Shown: piece by piece, positions 28,013 to 38,715 of the stretch
How the letters are laid out: each line of letters opens with the position of its first letter
Numbering within the stretch: position 1 is the stretch's first letter
DNA from: Proteobacteria bacterium SG_bin9
Lineage (GTDB): Bacteria > Pseudomonadota > Alphaproteobacteria > Rhizobiales > Xanthobacteraceae
NCBI GenBank assembly: GCA_002083525.1
Contig: LWDM01000074.1
Location: 141,168-205,167 of the forward strand
Direction: 5' to 3'
Length of the DNA: 64,000 nt
Notes under the pieces: generated by a model
Seen by the model: only the letters and a program-made list of their open reading frames with translations
Told to the model about the DNA's origin: nothing
Database searches by the model: none
Made by a program: the position numbers and the translations under genes

Positions 28013-29343
28013 GCATCGCTCAGACCGCCGATCGCGCGACAATGCGCACGGCTGCCGAGGAGGCAATCCTCGCCCGGCTGCCGGATGCGAAGGCGCGGCA
28101 AAATCACTGGGGTAATCCGGCGATTGCCAAGCAGCGCGATGAGGCGCGCGCGATCCTGACTGCGCAGGGCCTGCCGACGCGCCGTGTCGAGGACTGGAAA
28201 TACACCGACCTGCGCACGCTGATGCGCGAGGCGTCGGAACCGTTCGCGGACGCCACCCGCGAGATGGTTGCCGAGGCTGAGAAGGCGGAATCCGCCTACA
28301 AGCTCGCCGGCGCGACGCGGGTGCTGTTCGTCAACGGACGCTGCTTTGCGACCTTAAAGGAAGACGGCTTCGCGTTCGGTTCGCTCGCCAACAACGATGA
28401 CCTCGGTCCGCGGATGCAGGAGGCGCTGTCGCGCCGTCGCGATCACGCAAACAATGTTGCGGTCGCACTGAACACACTGTTCATCGGCGACGTGACCTTG
28501 ATCCGCATTCCGGCGCGCACAGCGCTCGAAAAACCGTTGCACCTCGATTTCCGCAATGTCGGTTCGCAACCGTTTGCGGCGAATGCTCGCGTGCAGATCG
28601 TTGTTGAGGAGGGCGCGTCGGCGGCCATCCTCGAGACGCATCAGGGCCCGAACGGGTTGGCCTATCAATCGAACGTGGTGGTCGAGATCGACCTTGGCGC
28701 TGGTGCGCGCCTTGAACACGTTCGCATCGACGGCTCGGGCGACAAGGCACTGTCCCTGTCAACCCAAGGCACGCGCCTCGATCGCGACGCGCAGTTTGAC
28801 AGCCTGTCGGTCGTGACCGGCGCAGCCGTGTCGCGCCATCAGCCGTTCCTGACATTCGCTGGGCCACACGCCAACGCCAACATCCGTGGCGCGATCATGC
28901 AGAAGGGCCGTCAGCACGCTGACTGTACTTTGATCGCCGATCATCGTGCGCCGAACTGCACCAGCCGCGAGACGTTCAAGACTGTGCTCGACGACGAAGC
29001 CCGCGGTGTGTTCCAGGGCAAGATCGTGGTCGCGCAGGCGGCGCAGAAGACCGATGGCAAGATGGCCGCTCATGCGCTGTTGCTGTCGGAAGACGCGGAA
29101 GCCAATTCCAAGCCGGAACTCGAAATCTTCGCCGACGATGTCGTCTGCGGTCACGGCGCAACCGTCGGCGCGCTCGACAAGACGCTGCTGTTCTATCTGC
29201 GCGCGCGCGGACTGCCGGAGAAGGAAGCGCAGGCGCTTCTGATCGAGGCATTCGTCGGCGAGGCGATCGAGCCGGTTGTCCATGACGGACTGCGCGATAT
29301 TGCAGTCGCTGCGGCCCATCGGTGGCTCGCGACGCGAGGCTGA
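28009..29343 (+). CDS. sufD: Fe-S assembly protein SufD
   Basis: Paralogue and partner of SufB in the SufBC2D scaffold; needed for iron entry. The 444-residue protein has the SufD-type N-terminal helical part ending RRVEDWKYTDLR, and the C-terminal beta-helix region with HGATVGALDKTLLFYLRARG, where the conserved cluster-site His lies. It starts at ATG 28009 inside the end of sufC and is followed one base after its stop by sufS. Confidence 0.96.
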
Positions 29344-29344
29344 T

Positions 29345-30586
29345 ATGCATCCAGCGGTCAAAAACGGCACATACGACGTTGCGCAGGTCCGCAAGGATTT
29401 CCCGGCGCTGGCGACGAAGGTGTACGGCAAGCCGCTCGTGTACCTCGATAACGCGGCCTCAGCACAGAAGCCGCAGGCCGTGCTCGATCGCATGATGCAG
29501 GTCTACACGTCCGAATACGCCAACGTGCATCGCGGTCTGCATTATCTTGCCAACGCCGCGACCGAAGCTTTTGAGGGCGGCCGCAACCGCGTTGCGAGCT
29601 TCCTCAACGCCAAGCGTCCGGAAGAGATCGTCTTTACCCGCAACGCGACCGAAGCGATCAACCTGGTCGCGTCATCGTGGGGCGAACCGAATATCAAGGC
29701 CGGCGACGAGATCGTGCTCTCGATCATGGAGCATCACTCGAACATCGTGCCCTGGCACTTCCTGCGCGAGCGGCATGGCGCCGTGATCAAGTGGGCGCCG
29801 GTTGATGACGACGGCAATTTCCTGCTCGACGAGTTCGAGAAGCTGCTGACGCCGAAGACCAAGCTCGTCGCCATCACGCAAATGTCGAATGCGCTCGGCA
29901 CCATCGTTCCGGTCAAGGATGTGGTGAAGCTCGCGCATGCGCGCGGCATCAAGGTTCTGATCGACGGCAGCCAGGCGGCGGTGCATCTCGCTGTCGACGT
30001 GCAGGATATCGGCTGCGACTTCTACGTCTTCACCGGTCACAAGCTCTATGGCCCGACCGGCATCGGCGTGCTCTATGCCAAGCATGAGCATCTGGTCGTG
30101 ATGCGGCCCTACACGGGCGGCGGCGAAATGATCCGCGAAGTGTCGCGTGACGTGGTTACCTACGGCGACCCGCCGCACAAGTTCGAGGCGGGTACGCCGC
30201 CCATCGTGGAAGCTGCCGGTCTTGGCGCCGCCATCGATTACGTCAATTCGATCGGCAAGGAGCGCATTGCCGCTCACGAGCACGATCTCGTCACATATGC
30301 CCAGAACCGCCTGCGCGAGATCAATTCGCTGCGGTTGATCGGAACGGCGAAGCACAAGGCTGGTGTGATCTCGTTCGAGATGAAGGGCGCACACGCCCAC
30401 GACATCGCGACCATCATCGACCGGCAGGGTGTGGCGGTGCGGGCTGGCACCCACTGCGTGATGCCGCTTTTGGAGCGTTTCCAGGTCACCGCGACCTGCC
30501 GCGCCTCGTTCGGCATGTATAATACCCGCGAGGAAGTCGACCATCTGGTGCAGGCGCTGATCAAGGCGCAGGATATGTTCTCATGA
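29345..30586 (+). CDS. sufS: Cysteine desulfurase SufS
   Basis: Group II cysteine desulfurase that supplies sulfur to SufBCD. The 413-residue protein begins with YLDNAASAQKP, has the PLP lysine in FTGHKLYGPTGIGVLY and the catalytic Cys in RAGTHCVMPLLERF. ATG 29345 lies one base after the sufD stop. Group II enzymes usually need a sulfur acceptor (SufE or SufU), which is not in this window. The end overlaps sufT by 4 bases. Confidence 0.96.
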   Translation: MHPAVKNGTYDVAQVRKDFPALATKVYGKPLVYLDNAASAQKPQAVLDRMMQVYTSEYANVHRGLHYLANAATEAFEGGRNRVASFLNAKRPEEIVFTRNATEAINLVASSWGEPNIKAGDEIVLSIMEHHSNIVPWHFLRERHGAVIKWAPVDDDGNFLLDEFEKLLTPKTKLVAITQMSNALGTIVPVKDVVKLAHARGIKVLIDGSQAAVHLAVDVQDIGCDFYVFTGHKLYGPTGIGVLYAKHEHLVVMRPYTGGGEMIREVSRDVVTYGDPPHKFEAGTPPIVEAAGLGAAIDYVNSIGKERIAAHEHDLVTYAQNRLREINSLRLIGTAKHKAGVISFEMKGAHAHDIATIIDRQGVAVRAGTHCVMPLLERFQVTATCRASFGMYNTREEVDHLVQALIKAQDMFS

Positions 30587-30969
30587 GTGATGCACAGACC
30601 AAGGAACAGGACGGCGTGGCGCCTAATCTCGTCGCCACCACATCGGCTTTGCCGCCGGAGGAGACCGAGCGTCTCGGCAGCGAGATCGTCGGTGCGCTGA
30701 AGACGGTCTACGATCCGGAAATCCCGGCGGACATTTACGAGCTCGGCCTGATCTACAAGGTCGACATCAAGGACGATCGCTCGGTCGACGTCGAGATGAC
30801 GCTGACCACGCCGAACTGTCCGGCCGCGGCCGAGCTTCCGACCATGGTCGAGAATGCGGTTGCGAGCGTGCCGGGGATCGGCGTCGTCAATGTCAGCATC
30901 GTCTGGGAGCCGCCGTGGACTCCGGACCGCATGACCGACGAGGCACGCCTCGTCCTCAACATGTGGTGA
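30583..30969 (+). CDS. sufT: SufT, DUF59/MIP18-type Fe-S maturation factor
   Basis: A 128-residue MIP18-family protein, an auxiliary factor for Fe-S protein maturation. The key motif is VYDPEIPADIYELGLIYKV (D-P-E-I-P), followed by MTLTTPNCPAAAELP with the conserved Cys and a C-terminal IVWEPPWTPDRM. It is coupled to sufS by a 4-base overlap. SufT in SUF operons is well established, its exact chemistry less so. Confidence 0.94.
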   Translation: MSDAQTKEQDGVAPNLVATTSALPPEETERLGSEIVGALKTVYDPEIPADIYELGLIYKVDIKDDRSVDVEMTLTTPNCPAAAELPTMVENAVASVPGIGVVNVSIVWEPPWTPDRMTDEARLVLNMW

Positions 30970-31043
30970 TTGTGAGAAGGCTTAAGGTTTTCAGGTTTGA
31001 ATCGAACAGAATCGGGCATTGAATAGCCCTCCGGATTGACCAC

Positions 31044-31442
31044 ATGAATGCCATGACGCCGAATGCTAACTCTGAGAAGCCGAAACCGCGCCCCCGTCCG
31101 CAAGTGATGCGTTTGACGGATGCGGCTGCCGCGCGGGTTCTGGAGCTGACGAACCGGGCCGATTCCGAGATCGTCGGGCTTCGCGTCGGCATCAAGAACG
31201 GCGGCTGCGCCGGTCAGTCCTATACGGTCGAATACGCCCACGACATCAAGCCAACCGACGAAGTGGTCGAGGACAAGGGCGTGAAGGTTCTGGTCGATCC
31301 GAAGGCCGTGCTGTTCCTGCTCGGTACCGAGATGGACTACAAGGCCGACAAGATGCAGGCGCAGTTCGTGTTCAACAACCCGAACCAGGTCTCGGCCTGC
31401 GGTTGCGGCGAGTCGGTGCAATTGACTCCTGCCAAGGTCTGA
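31044..31442 (+). CDS. sufA: A-type Fe-S carrier protein (SufA/IscA/ErpA family)
   Basis: Carries Fe-S clusters from the SUF scaffold to apoproteins. The 132-residue protein has the three conserved cysteines of the HesB/IscA family: one in KNGGCAGQSY and two in SACGCGESV. The N-terminal 20 residues are Pro/Lys-rich and variable. It lies 74 bp after sufT on the same strand and is probably the last gene of the operon; a palindromic repeat follows. Confidence 0.93.
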   Translation: MNAMTPNANSEKPKPRPRPQVMRLTDAAAARVLELTNRADSEIVGLRVGIKNGGCAGQSYTVEYAHDIKPTDEVVEDKGVKVLVDPKAVLFLLGTEMDYKADKMQAQFVFNNPNQVSACGCGESVQLTPAKV

Positions 31443-31472
31443 CATCCTGCGGTCTCAGGATTGGTTTGTCGG

Positions 31473-31536
31473 GCATGATCTTGTCCGAAAACCGGTTTCC
31501 ATCCCGGATCAAGTCCGGGACATGCTTTTTGGGATC
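31473..31536. repeat. Palindromic intergenic repeat, copy 2
   Basis: The second copy of the element at 15481-15546, in the same orientation. It shares CCGAAA-CCGG, TTCCATCCCGGATCA, GTCCGGGACA and the TTT-GGGATCA end with copy 1. The core CCCGGATCAAGTCCGGG is a near-perfect hairpin. It lies between sufA and the TfoX-like gene and may end the SUF transcript. Confidence 0.8.
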
Positions 31537-31544
31537 AGGCCCGA

Positions 31545-32018
31545 ATGGACCGCGATTTCCTCACCGACCTGTTCTCCGAATTTGGCCCGGTCGACATCAA
31601 GCGGATGTTCTCGGGCTTTGGCATCTCCGCCGACGGCGTGAACTTCGCGCTGTCGCTGCGCGCTGGGCTTTTCCTGCGTGCCGACGCCGAGACCATCCCG
31701 CGCTTCGAGGCCGAAGGCTGCGGTCCGTTCCAATATCAGACGCGACAGAAAACCGTGACGGTCAACTCCTACTGGCAGATGCCGGCGCGGCTGTTTGACG
31801 ATCCGACGGAGGCGGCCGAATGGGCGAGGGCGGCGCTCGATGCCGCCCGCCGCGCGGTGGCCAAGAAACGTCCGCGCGCGAAGAAGGCCAAAGCTGTCGC
31901 GAAGACCGAACCAAAAAAGCCAGCGAAGAAAGCCGCTCGCGCTGCAAAGGCAAAGCCCGTTGCTCGTCCCGTCAAAAAGGCGAAGGCTCGTAAGGCAGCG
32001 CGTAGCAAGAAGCGATAA
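31545..32018 (+). CDS. TfoX N-terminal-domain protein with Lys/Ala-rich tail
   Basis: A 157-residue protein. Residues 1-95 match the TfoX/Sxy N-terminal domain (LFSEFGPVDIKRMFSGFGIS, then GLFLRADAETIPRFEAEGCGPFQY). The remaining 60 residues are almost only Lys, Ala, Arg and Pro in repeats such as KKAKAVAKTEPKKPAKKAAR, like histone H1 or AlgP tails. TfoX proteins regulate competence in gamma-proteobacteria; the stand-alone domain in alphaproteobacteria has no set role. The basic tail suggests DNA binding (inference). Convergent with the diguanylate cyclase gene, 12 bp apart. Confidence 0.85.
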   Translation: MDRDFLTDLFSEFGPVDIKRMFSGFGISADGVNFALSLRAGLFLRADAETIPRFEAEGCGPFQYQTRQKTVTVNSYWQMPARLFDDPTEAAEWARAALDAARRAVAKKRPRAKKAKAVAKTEPKKPAKKAARAAKAKPVARPVKKAKARKAARSKKR

Positions 32019-32030
32019 AGAACGTCCGGA

Positions 32031-33098
<1,068 letters not shown>

Positions 33099-33225
33099 TT
33101 GAAATTCCCCGCGCCGTCGGCCGTGCAAAAGCCTTCGTGCCCCAAAGCCTTAAAGCAACGGAACTCAAGCTAGCTCACGATCGTGAACGAGCCGTAAATG
33201 TTTTGTGGTGCGGTAGGTTGGGCGT

Positions 33226-34641
33226 TTAGACGCGGGCGCGAACCGGGCGCAGCAGAAATGCCGGCAAATGCGAGTGATCCGCAGCTTCGGCTGCTGCATC
33301 GTGCGATGCGGCGGGCGTATTGCGAACGCGTCCGATCGACGGCGGCGGCTGCAGTGCAGCAACGTTATCCGCTGCGGAATCGGGCTTGCGATCGCGCTTT
33401 CCACCGCGGCGGCCATCGCGCTCGCGGCGCGGCTTGCGGTCACCGGAGGAGCGGCAATCATCGCGCGGCGGGCGTGCCGACGATGCGGATTCGCCCTCAG
33501 TAGCCGACGAGGCTTCCGGCGCGCCTTCCATTTTCGGGATCGTTTGCCCGATCAACTTTTCGATAGCGCCGAGCGACTTCTGGTCCGCCGGGCTCACGAT
33601 CGAGATGGCGGTGCCCAAGCGGCCCGCTCGGCCGGTTCGGCCGATTCGGTGCACATAGTCGTCCGGGTGGTGCGGCACGTCGAAGTTGAAGACATGGCTG
33701 ACTTCGGGAATATCGAGGCCGCGGGCGGCGACATCGGACGCCACCAGCAGCGGGCTTTCGCCTTTACGGAATTGGTCGAGCGCCGCCATGCGGGCAGGCT
33801 GCTCCATGTCGCCGTGAAGGGCGACGGCCCCGAAGCCATGCTTCTGCAGCGAGCGATGCAGTAGCGCGACTTCGCGCTTGCGGTTGCAGAAGATGATTGC
33901 GTTCTTGAGGTCTTTGGCGCCGCGGATGAGCTGGCGGAGGATATCGCGTTTCTCGTGGGCTTCGCGGCCGCAGCCGACATGCAGCTGGGTGACGGTAACG
34001 GCGGTCGAGGCAGGGCGGGAGACTTCGACTTTCTGCGGATTGTGAAGGAAGGTATCGGTGATGCGCCGGATTTCAGGGGGCATCGTCGCTGTGAAGAACA
34101 GCGTCTGGCGGGTGAACGGGACGAGCTTACAGATGCGTTCGATGTCCGGAATGAAGCCCATGTCCAGCATGCGGTCGGCTTCATCGATCACCAGCAATTC
34201 GACGCCGGTGAGGAGCAGTCCGCCGCGCTCGGTGTGATCGAGGAGACGGCCCGGTGTCGCGATCAAGACGTCAACGCCGCGGGTCAGTTTCGAGTCCTGG
34301 TCGCCGAAGGAGACGCCGCCGATCAGGAGCGCAACGTTCAGCTTCTGGCCGGCGCCGTACTTATCGAAGTTTTCCTTCACCTGCGCGGCGAGCTCGCGCG
34401 TCGGTTCGAGGATGAGGGTGCGCGGCATACGGGCACGAGCGCGACCCTTTTCCAGCATGGTAAGCATCGGCAGCACGAATGCGGCGGTCTTGCCGGTGCC
34501 GGTCTGGGCTATGCCGAGCACGTCGCGCTGGGCGAGGACGTGGGGGATCGCTTGTTCTTGAATGGGAGTCGGGTTGGTGTAGCCGGTCGCGGCGACTGCG
34601 GCGAGAACCTTGTCGGACAGTCCGAGATTGGAAAAAGACAT
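33226..34641 (-). CDS. rhlE: DEAD-box ATP-dependent RNA helicase, RhlE type
   Basis: Unwinds RNA duplexes in ribosome assembly, RNA decay or cold adaptation. The 471-residue protein carries all core motifs: Q-motif PTPIQEQAIP, AQTGTGKT, PTRELAAQ, VIDEADRMLDMGF, FFTATMPP and HRIGRTGRAG. The last 100 residues are basic and low-complexity (RDDCRSSGDRKPRRERDGRR), as in RhlE. It precedes the diguanylate cyclase on the same strand (about 130-bp gap). The start at 34641 is clear (MSFSNLGLSDKVL). Confidence 0.94.
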   Translation of the reverse strand: MSFSNLGLSDKVLAAVAATGYTNPTPIQEQAIPHVLAQRDVLGIAQTGTGKTAAFVLPMLTMLEKGRARARMPRTLILEPTRELAAQVKENFDKYGAGQKLNVALLIGGVSFGDQDSKLTRGVDVLIATPGRLLDHTERGGLLLTGVELLVIDEADRMLDMGFIPDIERICKLVPFTRQTLFFTATMPPEIRRITDTFLHNPQKVEVSRPASTAVTVTQLHVGCGREAHEKRDILRQLIRGAKDLKNAIIFCNRKREVALLHRSLQKHGFGAVALHGDMEQPARMAALDQFRKGESPLLVASDVAARGLDIPEVSHVFNFDVPHHPDDYVHRIGRTGRAGRLGTAISIVSPADQKSLGAIEKLIGQTIPKMEGAPEASSATEGESASSARPPRDDCRSSGDRKPRRERDGRRGGKRDRKPDSAADNVAALQPPPSIGRVRNTPAASHDAAAEAADHSHLPAFLLRPVRARV

Positions 34642-34993
34642 CTAGCCTCTGGTCGAAATCGCCGTTCGGGATCTCGTGTAAATAAGGCTGTTGCGTTCAT
34701 CCCCGGAACGGCATGCTTTAAAAAGCTGGAGGGGATTTTGTTGACGCAAACAGGCGGACAACCAAACGATCGCGTTTCGATCTTGGGCCGCGTTGGCCCG
34801 GAACATAGGGTCGAATCGTGCAAAGTCAATCTGCGGGTCGCCGGAAATCCTCGAAAAGCTTAATGTTTTCGCTGGTAAAGAGCTAAAAACGATGAACCGG
34901 GACGGGCCCTGCCGCGACTATGGGCAAAACAGCGCCGCAATGGCCCCCCAGGGCCGTTCGGGCGTTTCCAGCCAGACCACGAGGGACAGGGAT
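34642..34993. other. 352-bp divergent intergenic region between rhlE and the caspase-like gene
   Basis: It must hold the promoters of both genes. I see no convincing -35/-10 pair, tRNA, terminator or repeat. The caspase-like reading frame is open back to 34793, but the upstream part has no ribosome site and no recognisable protein sequence. A long 5' leader for rhlE is possible. Confidence 0.5.
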
Positions 34994-36532
34994 ATGGTCA
35001 GCGCTTTCGTCAAACCGGCGATCAAGTTTGTCACAGTGTTGTCGCTCACGCTGGCTGCGGCAACCGCGATGATAACCGATGCCTTTGCCGCCAAGCGCGT
35101 CGCACTTGTCATCGGCAACAACGACTATCGCAACATTCCGAAGCTGCAGAAGGCCGTCGCCGACGCCCGCACCATGGCCGATACCCTGAAGCAGCTCGGC
35201 TTCCAGGTGATGGTGGCGGAAAACCAGAATCGGCAGTCGTTCAGCGAAACCCTTTTGGTCTTCGATCGGGCGCTGGAGAAGGGCGACACCGCGTTTTTCT
35301 TCTACGCAGGCCACGGCTTCGAGATCGCCGGGCAGAACTTCCTGCTGCCGATCGATGTTCCCGCGGCAACGGCGGGACAGGAGGAACTCGTTCGCGACTC
35401 CTCGATTATGACCGATCGCGTCGTGTCGCGGCTGCAGAACCGCGGCGTGCGTACGGCGATTCTTGTGCTCGATGCCTGCCGCAACAATCCATTCGAGGAG
35501 AAGTGGGGTACGCGCGCCGTCGGTGGTGGCGGTGGCCTTGCCGCGATGTCGGACCTGCCGGAAGGCATGTTCACGATCCTCTCGGCTGGACCGAAGCAGA
35601 CGGCGCTCGACCGGCTGTCGGATCACGATAGCGATCCGAATTCGGTTTTCACTCGGGTTTTCGCCAAGGAACTGCTTAAGCCCAACTTGAATCTCGTAAA
35701 CATCGCGCAGAACACGCGGCGAGTCGTCAACGATCTGGCGGTGGGCGTGAAGCACAAGCAGCAACCGGCATACTTCGATCAGATGCTGGACAGCGACCGC
35801 ATTTACTTCAGCGGTGGCTCCAGCGCTCAACGCACGATCGACGTCGAACCGAAGGTCGCTGCGCTGAATCCCGGCGTCGCCCCGCGCAGCACGCCGGAAG
35901 CCGACTCGACAAACGCGCCGATTGCACTGTTCTCGCGTCATAATGGCGGCTGGACGGTGGTGTTCTCGATCATCGATCCGGTGCTCGCGATCTCGTGGCG
36001 TTACGGTGAGAGCGGCGAGTTCAAGGAGACCGGTTTCGCCGACACTTTCGATCCACGCACCCGCAAGCGTTCGCCGAATACGTCAATCGAGCTGCCGTCG
36101 GATTCACCGGCAACGACGCTGCAGGTCCGTTACATCGACATCCAGGGCAACATGCAGGGGCCGTTCCCGATCAAGTTCGATCCAGAGGCAGCGCTGATCC
36201 GCGACCAGCGCAAGACCCTCGACATGACCTCGACCAGCTGGCTGTCCTTTCGCGAATTCAACGGTCTGTTGGTCTACTACACCCACCTGATGTCGTTCCG
36301 CTGCGCCATCCGCGAGGTGAAGGTCGGCATCGACTCGACCGTGCCCGATCAGGTCATCAAGATGCCACCCTGCGATCCACTCAACCCGTCGGCCATTCCG
36401 CATGAGGCGCGGCCCTATATGAAGCTGCCGCCGGCAACCAAATCGGTCTCGGTGGAGTTGACTTATCGCGACGGGACCGTGTCGGAAATCAAGAGCTTCC
36501 GAAAAGCGGCGGCCGAAGGTCTCAATCGCTGA
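34994..36532 (+). CDS. Secreted caspase-like (peptidase C14) protein, copy A
   Basis: A 512-residue exported protein with a signal peptide ending ITDAFA and then a p20-type caspase domain: KRVALVIGNNDYRN, the catalytic His in FFFYAGHGFEIAG near 106 and the catalytic Cys in AILVLDACRNNPF near 161. The C-terminal part from about 300 onward is beta-rich and not recognised. Bacterial orthocaspases usually cleave after Arg or Lys; their roles in proteobacteria are poorly known. ATG 34994 has AGGGA just before it and gives a clean signal peptide. A related gene lies at 58030-59598. Confidence 0.88.
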   Translation: MVSAFVKPAIKFVTVLSLTLAAATAMITDAFAAKRVALVIGNNDYRNIPKLQKAVADARTMADTLKQLGFQVMVAENQNRQSFSETLLVFDRALEKGDTAFFFYAGHGFEIAGQNFLLPIDVPAATAGQEELVRDSSIMTDRVVSRLQNRGVRTAILVLDACRNNPFEEKWGTRAVGGGGGLAAMSDLPEGMFTILSAGPKQTALDRLSDHDSDPNSVFTRVFAKELLKPNLNLVNIAQNTRRVVNDLAVGVKHKQQPAYFDQMLDSDRIYFSGGSSAQRTIDVEPKVAALNPGVAPRSTPEADSTNAPIALFSRHNGGWTVVFSIIDPVLAISWRYGESGEFKETGFADTFDPRTRKRSPNTSIELPSDSPATTLQVRYIDIQGNMQGPFPIKFDPEAALIRDQRKTLDMTSTSWLSFREFNGLLVYYTHLMSFRCAIREVKVGIDSTVPDQVIKMPPCDPLNPSAIPHEARPYMKLPPATKSVSVELTYRDGTVSEIKSFRKAAAEGLNR

Positions 36533-36619
36533 CCCCCGGGCGGCTGACAACTTGCCGCCTTGGTTGCCCGCCAGACTGGATTCTCGCCGTAACGAACAAG
36601 CCAGCTAAGGAGCTTTCCG

Positions 36620-37900
36620 ATGCCCGCCAAGCCAGCCGCCGGTCCAGGCTCTTCGAGCGCGCGCGGCACGAGCGAACCGGCCCGGTCGATCAAGGCCCAA
36701 TGCTGCATCGTCGGCGGCGGCCCGGCCGGCATGATGCTCGGTTATCTCCTTGCACGCGCCGGTGTTGATACGGTCGTGCTCGAGAAGCACGCGGATTTCC
36801 TGCGCGACTTCCGTGGCGATACGGTGCATCCGTCCACCATGCAGGTTCTGGACGAACTCGGCTTGCTCGGCGAATTTCTCAAACGGCCGCACGATAAGCT
36901 GGATCATTTGCAGGGGCATTTCGGCGACGATACCGTCAGCCTCGCCGACTTCCGGCGCCTGTCGATCAAGACGCCTTATATTGCGTTCATGCCGCAGTGG
37001 GAGTTTCTCGATTTCCTGTTCGACGCTGGCGCTCGCTATCCAAACCTCAAGGTCCTCCGGAGAACAGAGGCGCTCGATCTCATGCGCGAGGGCGAAACGG
37101 TCACCGGCGTGATTGCAAAGTCGGAGGAAGGGCGCCTGGAAATCAAGGCGGCGCTGACAGTCGGTTGTGATGGACGGCACTCGGTGGTGCGCGAATGCGC
37201 GGGTCTTTCGATCGAGGACATCGGAGCGCCGATCGATGTGTTGTGGTTCAGGATTACCAAAAATCCGGCGGAAAAAGATCGGGCGCTGATGAATGCGCAG
37301 CCCGGCCGAATCCTGGTGACGATCGATCGCGGTGACTACTGGCAGTGCGCCTACGTTATCCCTAAGGGGCAGACGGAGCAGGTCAAATCGCGCGGACTGG
37401 AACAGTTTCGCAGCGACATCGTCGCGACGGCGCCGCGGCTTGCCGCTCACATCGGAGAAGTGAAGAGCTGGGACGACGTCAAGCTGTTGACGGTCACCAT
37501 CGACCGGCTGACGCGCTGGTCGAAGCCTGGCGTGTTGTGCATCGGGGATGCGGCGCACGCAATGTCGCCGATCGGTGGCGTCGGAATCAACCTTGCCATT
37601 CAGGACGCTGTGGCCACAGCCAACTTGCTGGCCGACAAGTTCTCGAACGGTTGCCCGGAGGAGAGTCTGCTCGATCAGGTTCGCCAGCGGCGCATGTTTC
37701 CGGTGAAGGTGACGCAGGCGCTGCAAATCCAGATGCAGAACCGCATCATCGATCGCGCGCTGCAAGGCGGGCCGCTTCGAGCGCCGGCATTCATGAAGAT
37801 CATCACGCGGTCGCCCTGGCTGCAAAGCATTGTGGCGCGGGTGCTCGGCATTGGCATTCGCCCCGAGCACGTGACGTCGAAAGCGGCCGCAATCACCTGA
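36620..37900 (+). CDS. FAD-dependent monooxygenase (aromatic hydroxylase family)
   Basis: Flavoprotein hydroxylase of the UbiH/PHBH class, 426 residues. Motifs are the ADP-binding CCIVGGGPAGMMLGYLL (G-x-G-x-x-G), the DG motif GCDGRHSVVREC, and the FAD-ribityl motif CIGDAAHAMSPIGGVGINLA. About 25 extra low-complexity residues precede the FAD domain. AAGGAG stands before ATG 36620. It is alone on its strand between the caspase-like gene and two SDR genes on the other strand. The substrate is unknown; aromatic or quinone-type compounds are typical of the family. Confidence 0.9.
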   Translation: MPAKPAAGPGSSSARGTSEPARSIKAQCCIVGGGPAGMMLGYLLARAGVDTVVLEKHADFLRDFRGDTVHPSTMQVLDELGLLGEFLKRPHDKLDHLQGHFGDDTVSLADFRRLSIKTPYIAFMPQWEFLDFLFDAGARYPNLKVLRRTEALDLMREGETVTGVIAKSEEGRLEIKAALTVGCDGRHSVVRECAGLSIEDIGAPIDVLWFRITKNPAEKDRALMNAQPGRILVTIDRGDYWQCAYVIPKGQTEQVKSRGLEQFRSDIVATAPRLAAHIGEVKSWDDVKLLTVTIDRLTRWSKPGVLCIGDAAHAMSPIGGVGINLAIQDAVATANLLADKFSNGCPEESLLDQVRQRRMFPVKVTQALQIQMQNRIIDRALQGGPLRAPAFMKIITRSPWLQSIVARVLGIGIRPEHVTSKAAAIT

Positions 37901-37906
37901 TCGCGG

Positions 37907-38674
37907 TTACGCCATAACCGAATAACCGCCATCGACCGGAATGGCGGCGCCGGTGACAAAATCCGACGCGCTCGATGCAAGGAACACCGCGATGCCGGCG
38001 AAGTCGCGCGTGTGACCCCAGCGCTGCGCCGGTGTGCGGGCGAGCACGCGCTCATTAAGACCCTCGACCTGCTGCCGCGCGCCTTGCGTCATCTCGGTAT
38101 CGATCCAGCCTGGCAAAACGCAATTGGCCTGGATGTTGTCGGGCGCCCACGCGCAAGCGAGCGAACGTGTCAGTTGCACGACGCCGCCTTTACTCGCCGC
38201 GTAGGCCGGCGAATAGCTCGCACCGAACAGAGACATCATCGAGCCGATGGTGATGATCTTGCCGCCCCCGGCTGCTTTCATCGCCGGATAGACCGATTGC
38301 GCGGCCACCAGCGTGCTGGTGAGGTTGGTGTCGATCACCGTGTGCCATTCGCCGACGGAGATCGTCTGCGGTGGTTTGCGGACGGTCGTACCAGCATTGG
38401 CCACAAGGATGTCGATGCGGCCAAACTGTTTCAGCGTCGCGTCGGCCAGCGATGCCAAGGCCTTTTCGTCCGTTACGTCGGTAACGATCGAGACAGCCTT
38501 TGCGCCGCTCTTCGTCAGTTCGGCCACGGCGGCCTGCGATTTTTCGGCGTTACGCGCTGCAATCACGATCGTTGCGCCGGCTCCAGTAAGCCCGCGCGCC
38601 ATGCCAAGGCCGATGCCGCCGTTGCCGCCAGTGATGATGGCGACCTTGCCGCCAAGATCGAAGGGAGATGCCAT
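37907..38674 (-). CDS. SDR family oxidoreductase, tandem copy 1
   Basis: Classical short-chain dehydrogenase/reductase of 255 residues (NAD(P)(H)-dependent alcohol/ketone oxidoreductase). Motifs are ITGGNGGIGLGMA (cofactor loop), VANAGTT, and catalytic Tyr-x-x-x-Lys in SYSPAYAASKGGVVQ. The C-terminus ends with VTGAAIPVDGGYSVMA, as in FabG-like and gluconate dehydrogenase-like enzymes. I start at ATG 38674 (MASPFDLGGK); upstream sequence in the same frame belongs to the neighbour's antisense. It follows its paralogue by 41 bp, so they probably form an operon. Confidence 0.92.
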   Translation of the reverse strand: MASPFDLGGKVAIITGGNGGIGLGMARGLTGAGATIVIAARNAEKSQAAVAELTKSGAKAVSIVTDVTDEKALASLADATLKQFGRIDILVANAGTTVRKPPQTISVGEWHTVIDTNLTSTLVAAQSVYPAMKAAGGGKIITIGSMMSLFGASYSPAYAASKGGVVQLTRSLACAWAPDNIQANCVLPGWIDTEMTQGARQQVEGLNERVLARTPAQRWGHTRDFAGIAVFLASSASDFVTGAAIPVDGGYSVMA

Positions 38675-38715
38675 GTTCAACTCGCTTTGCTTGAAATGTG
38701 CGGCGAGAAAGTCCT

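Noticed and set aside
34793..34993. N-terminal extension of the first caspase-like protein
   Set aside because: Open frame only; no ribosome site, and the signal peptide begins at ATG 34994.
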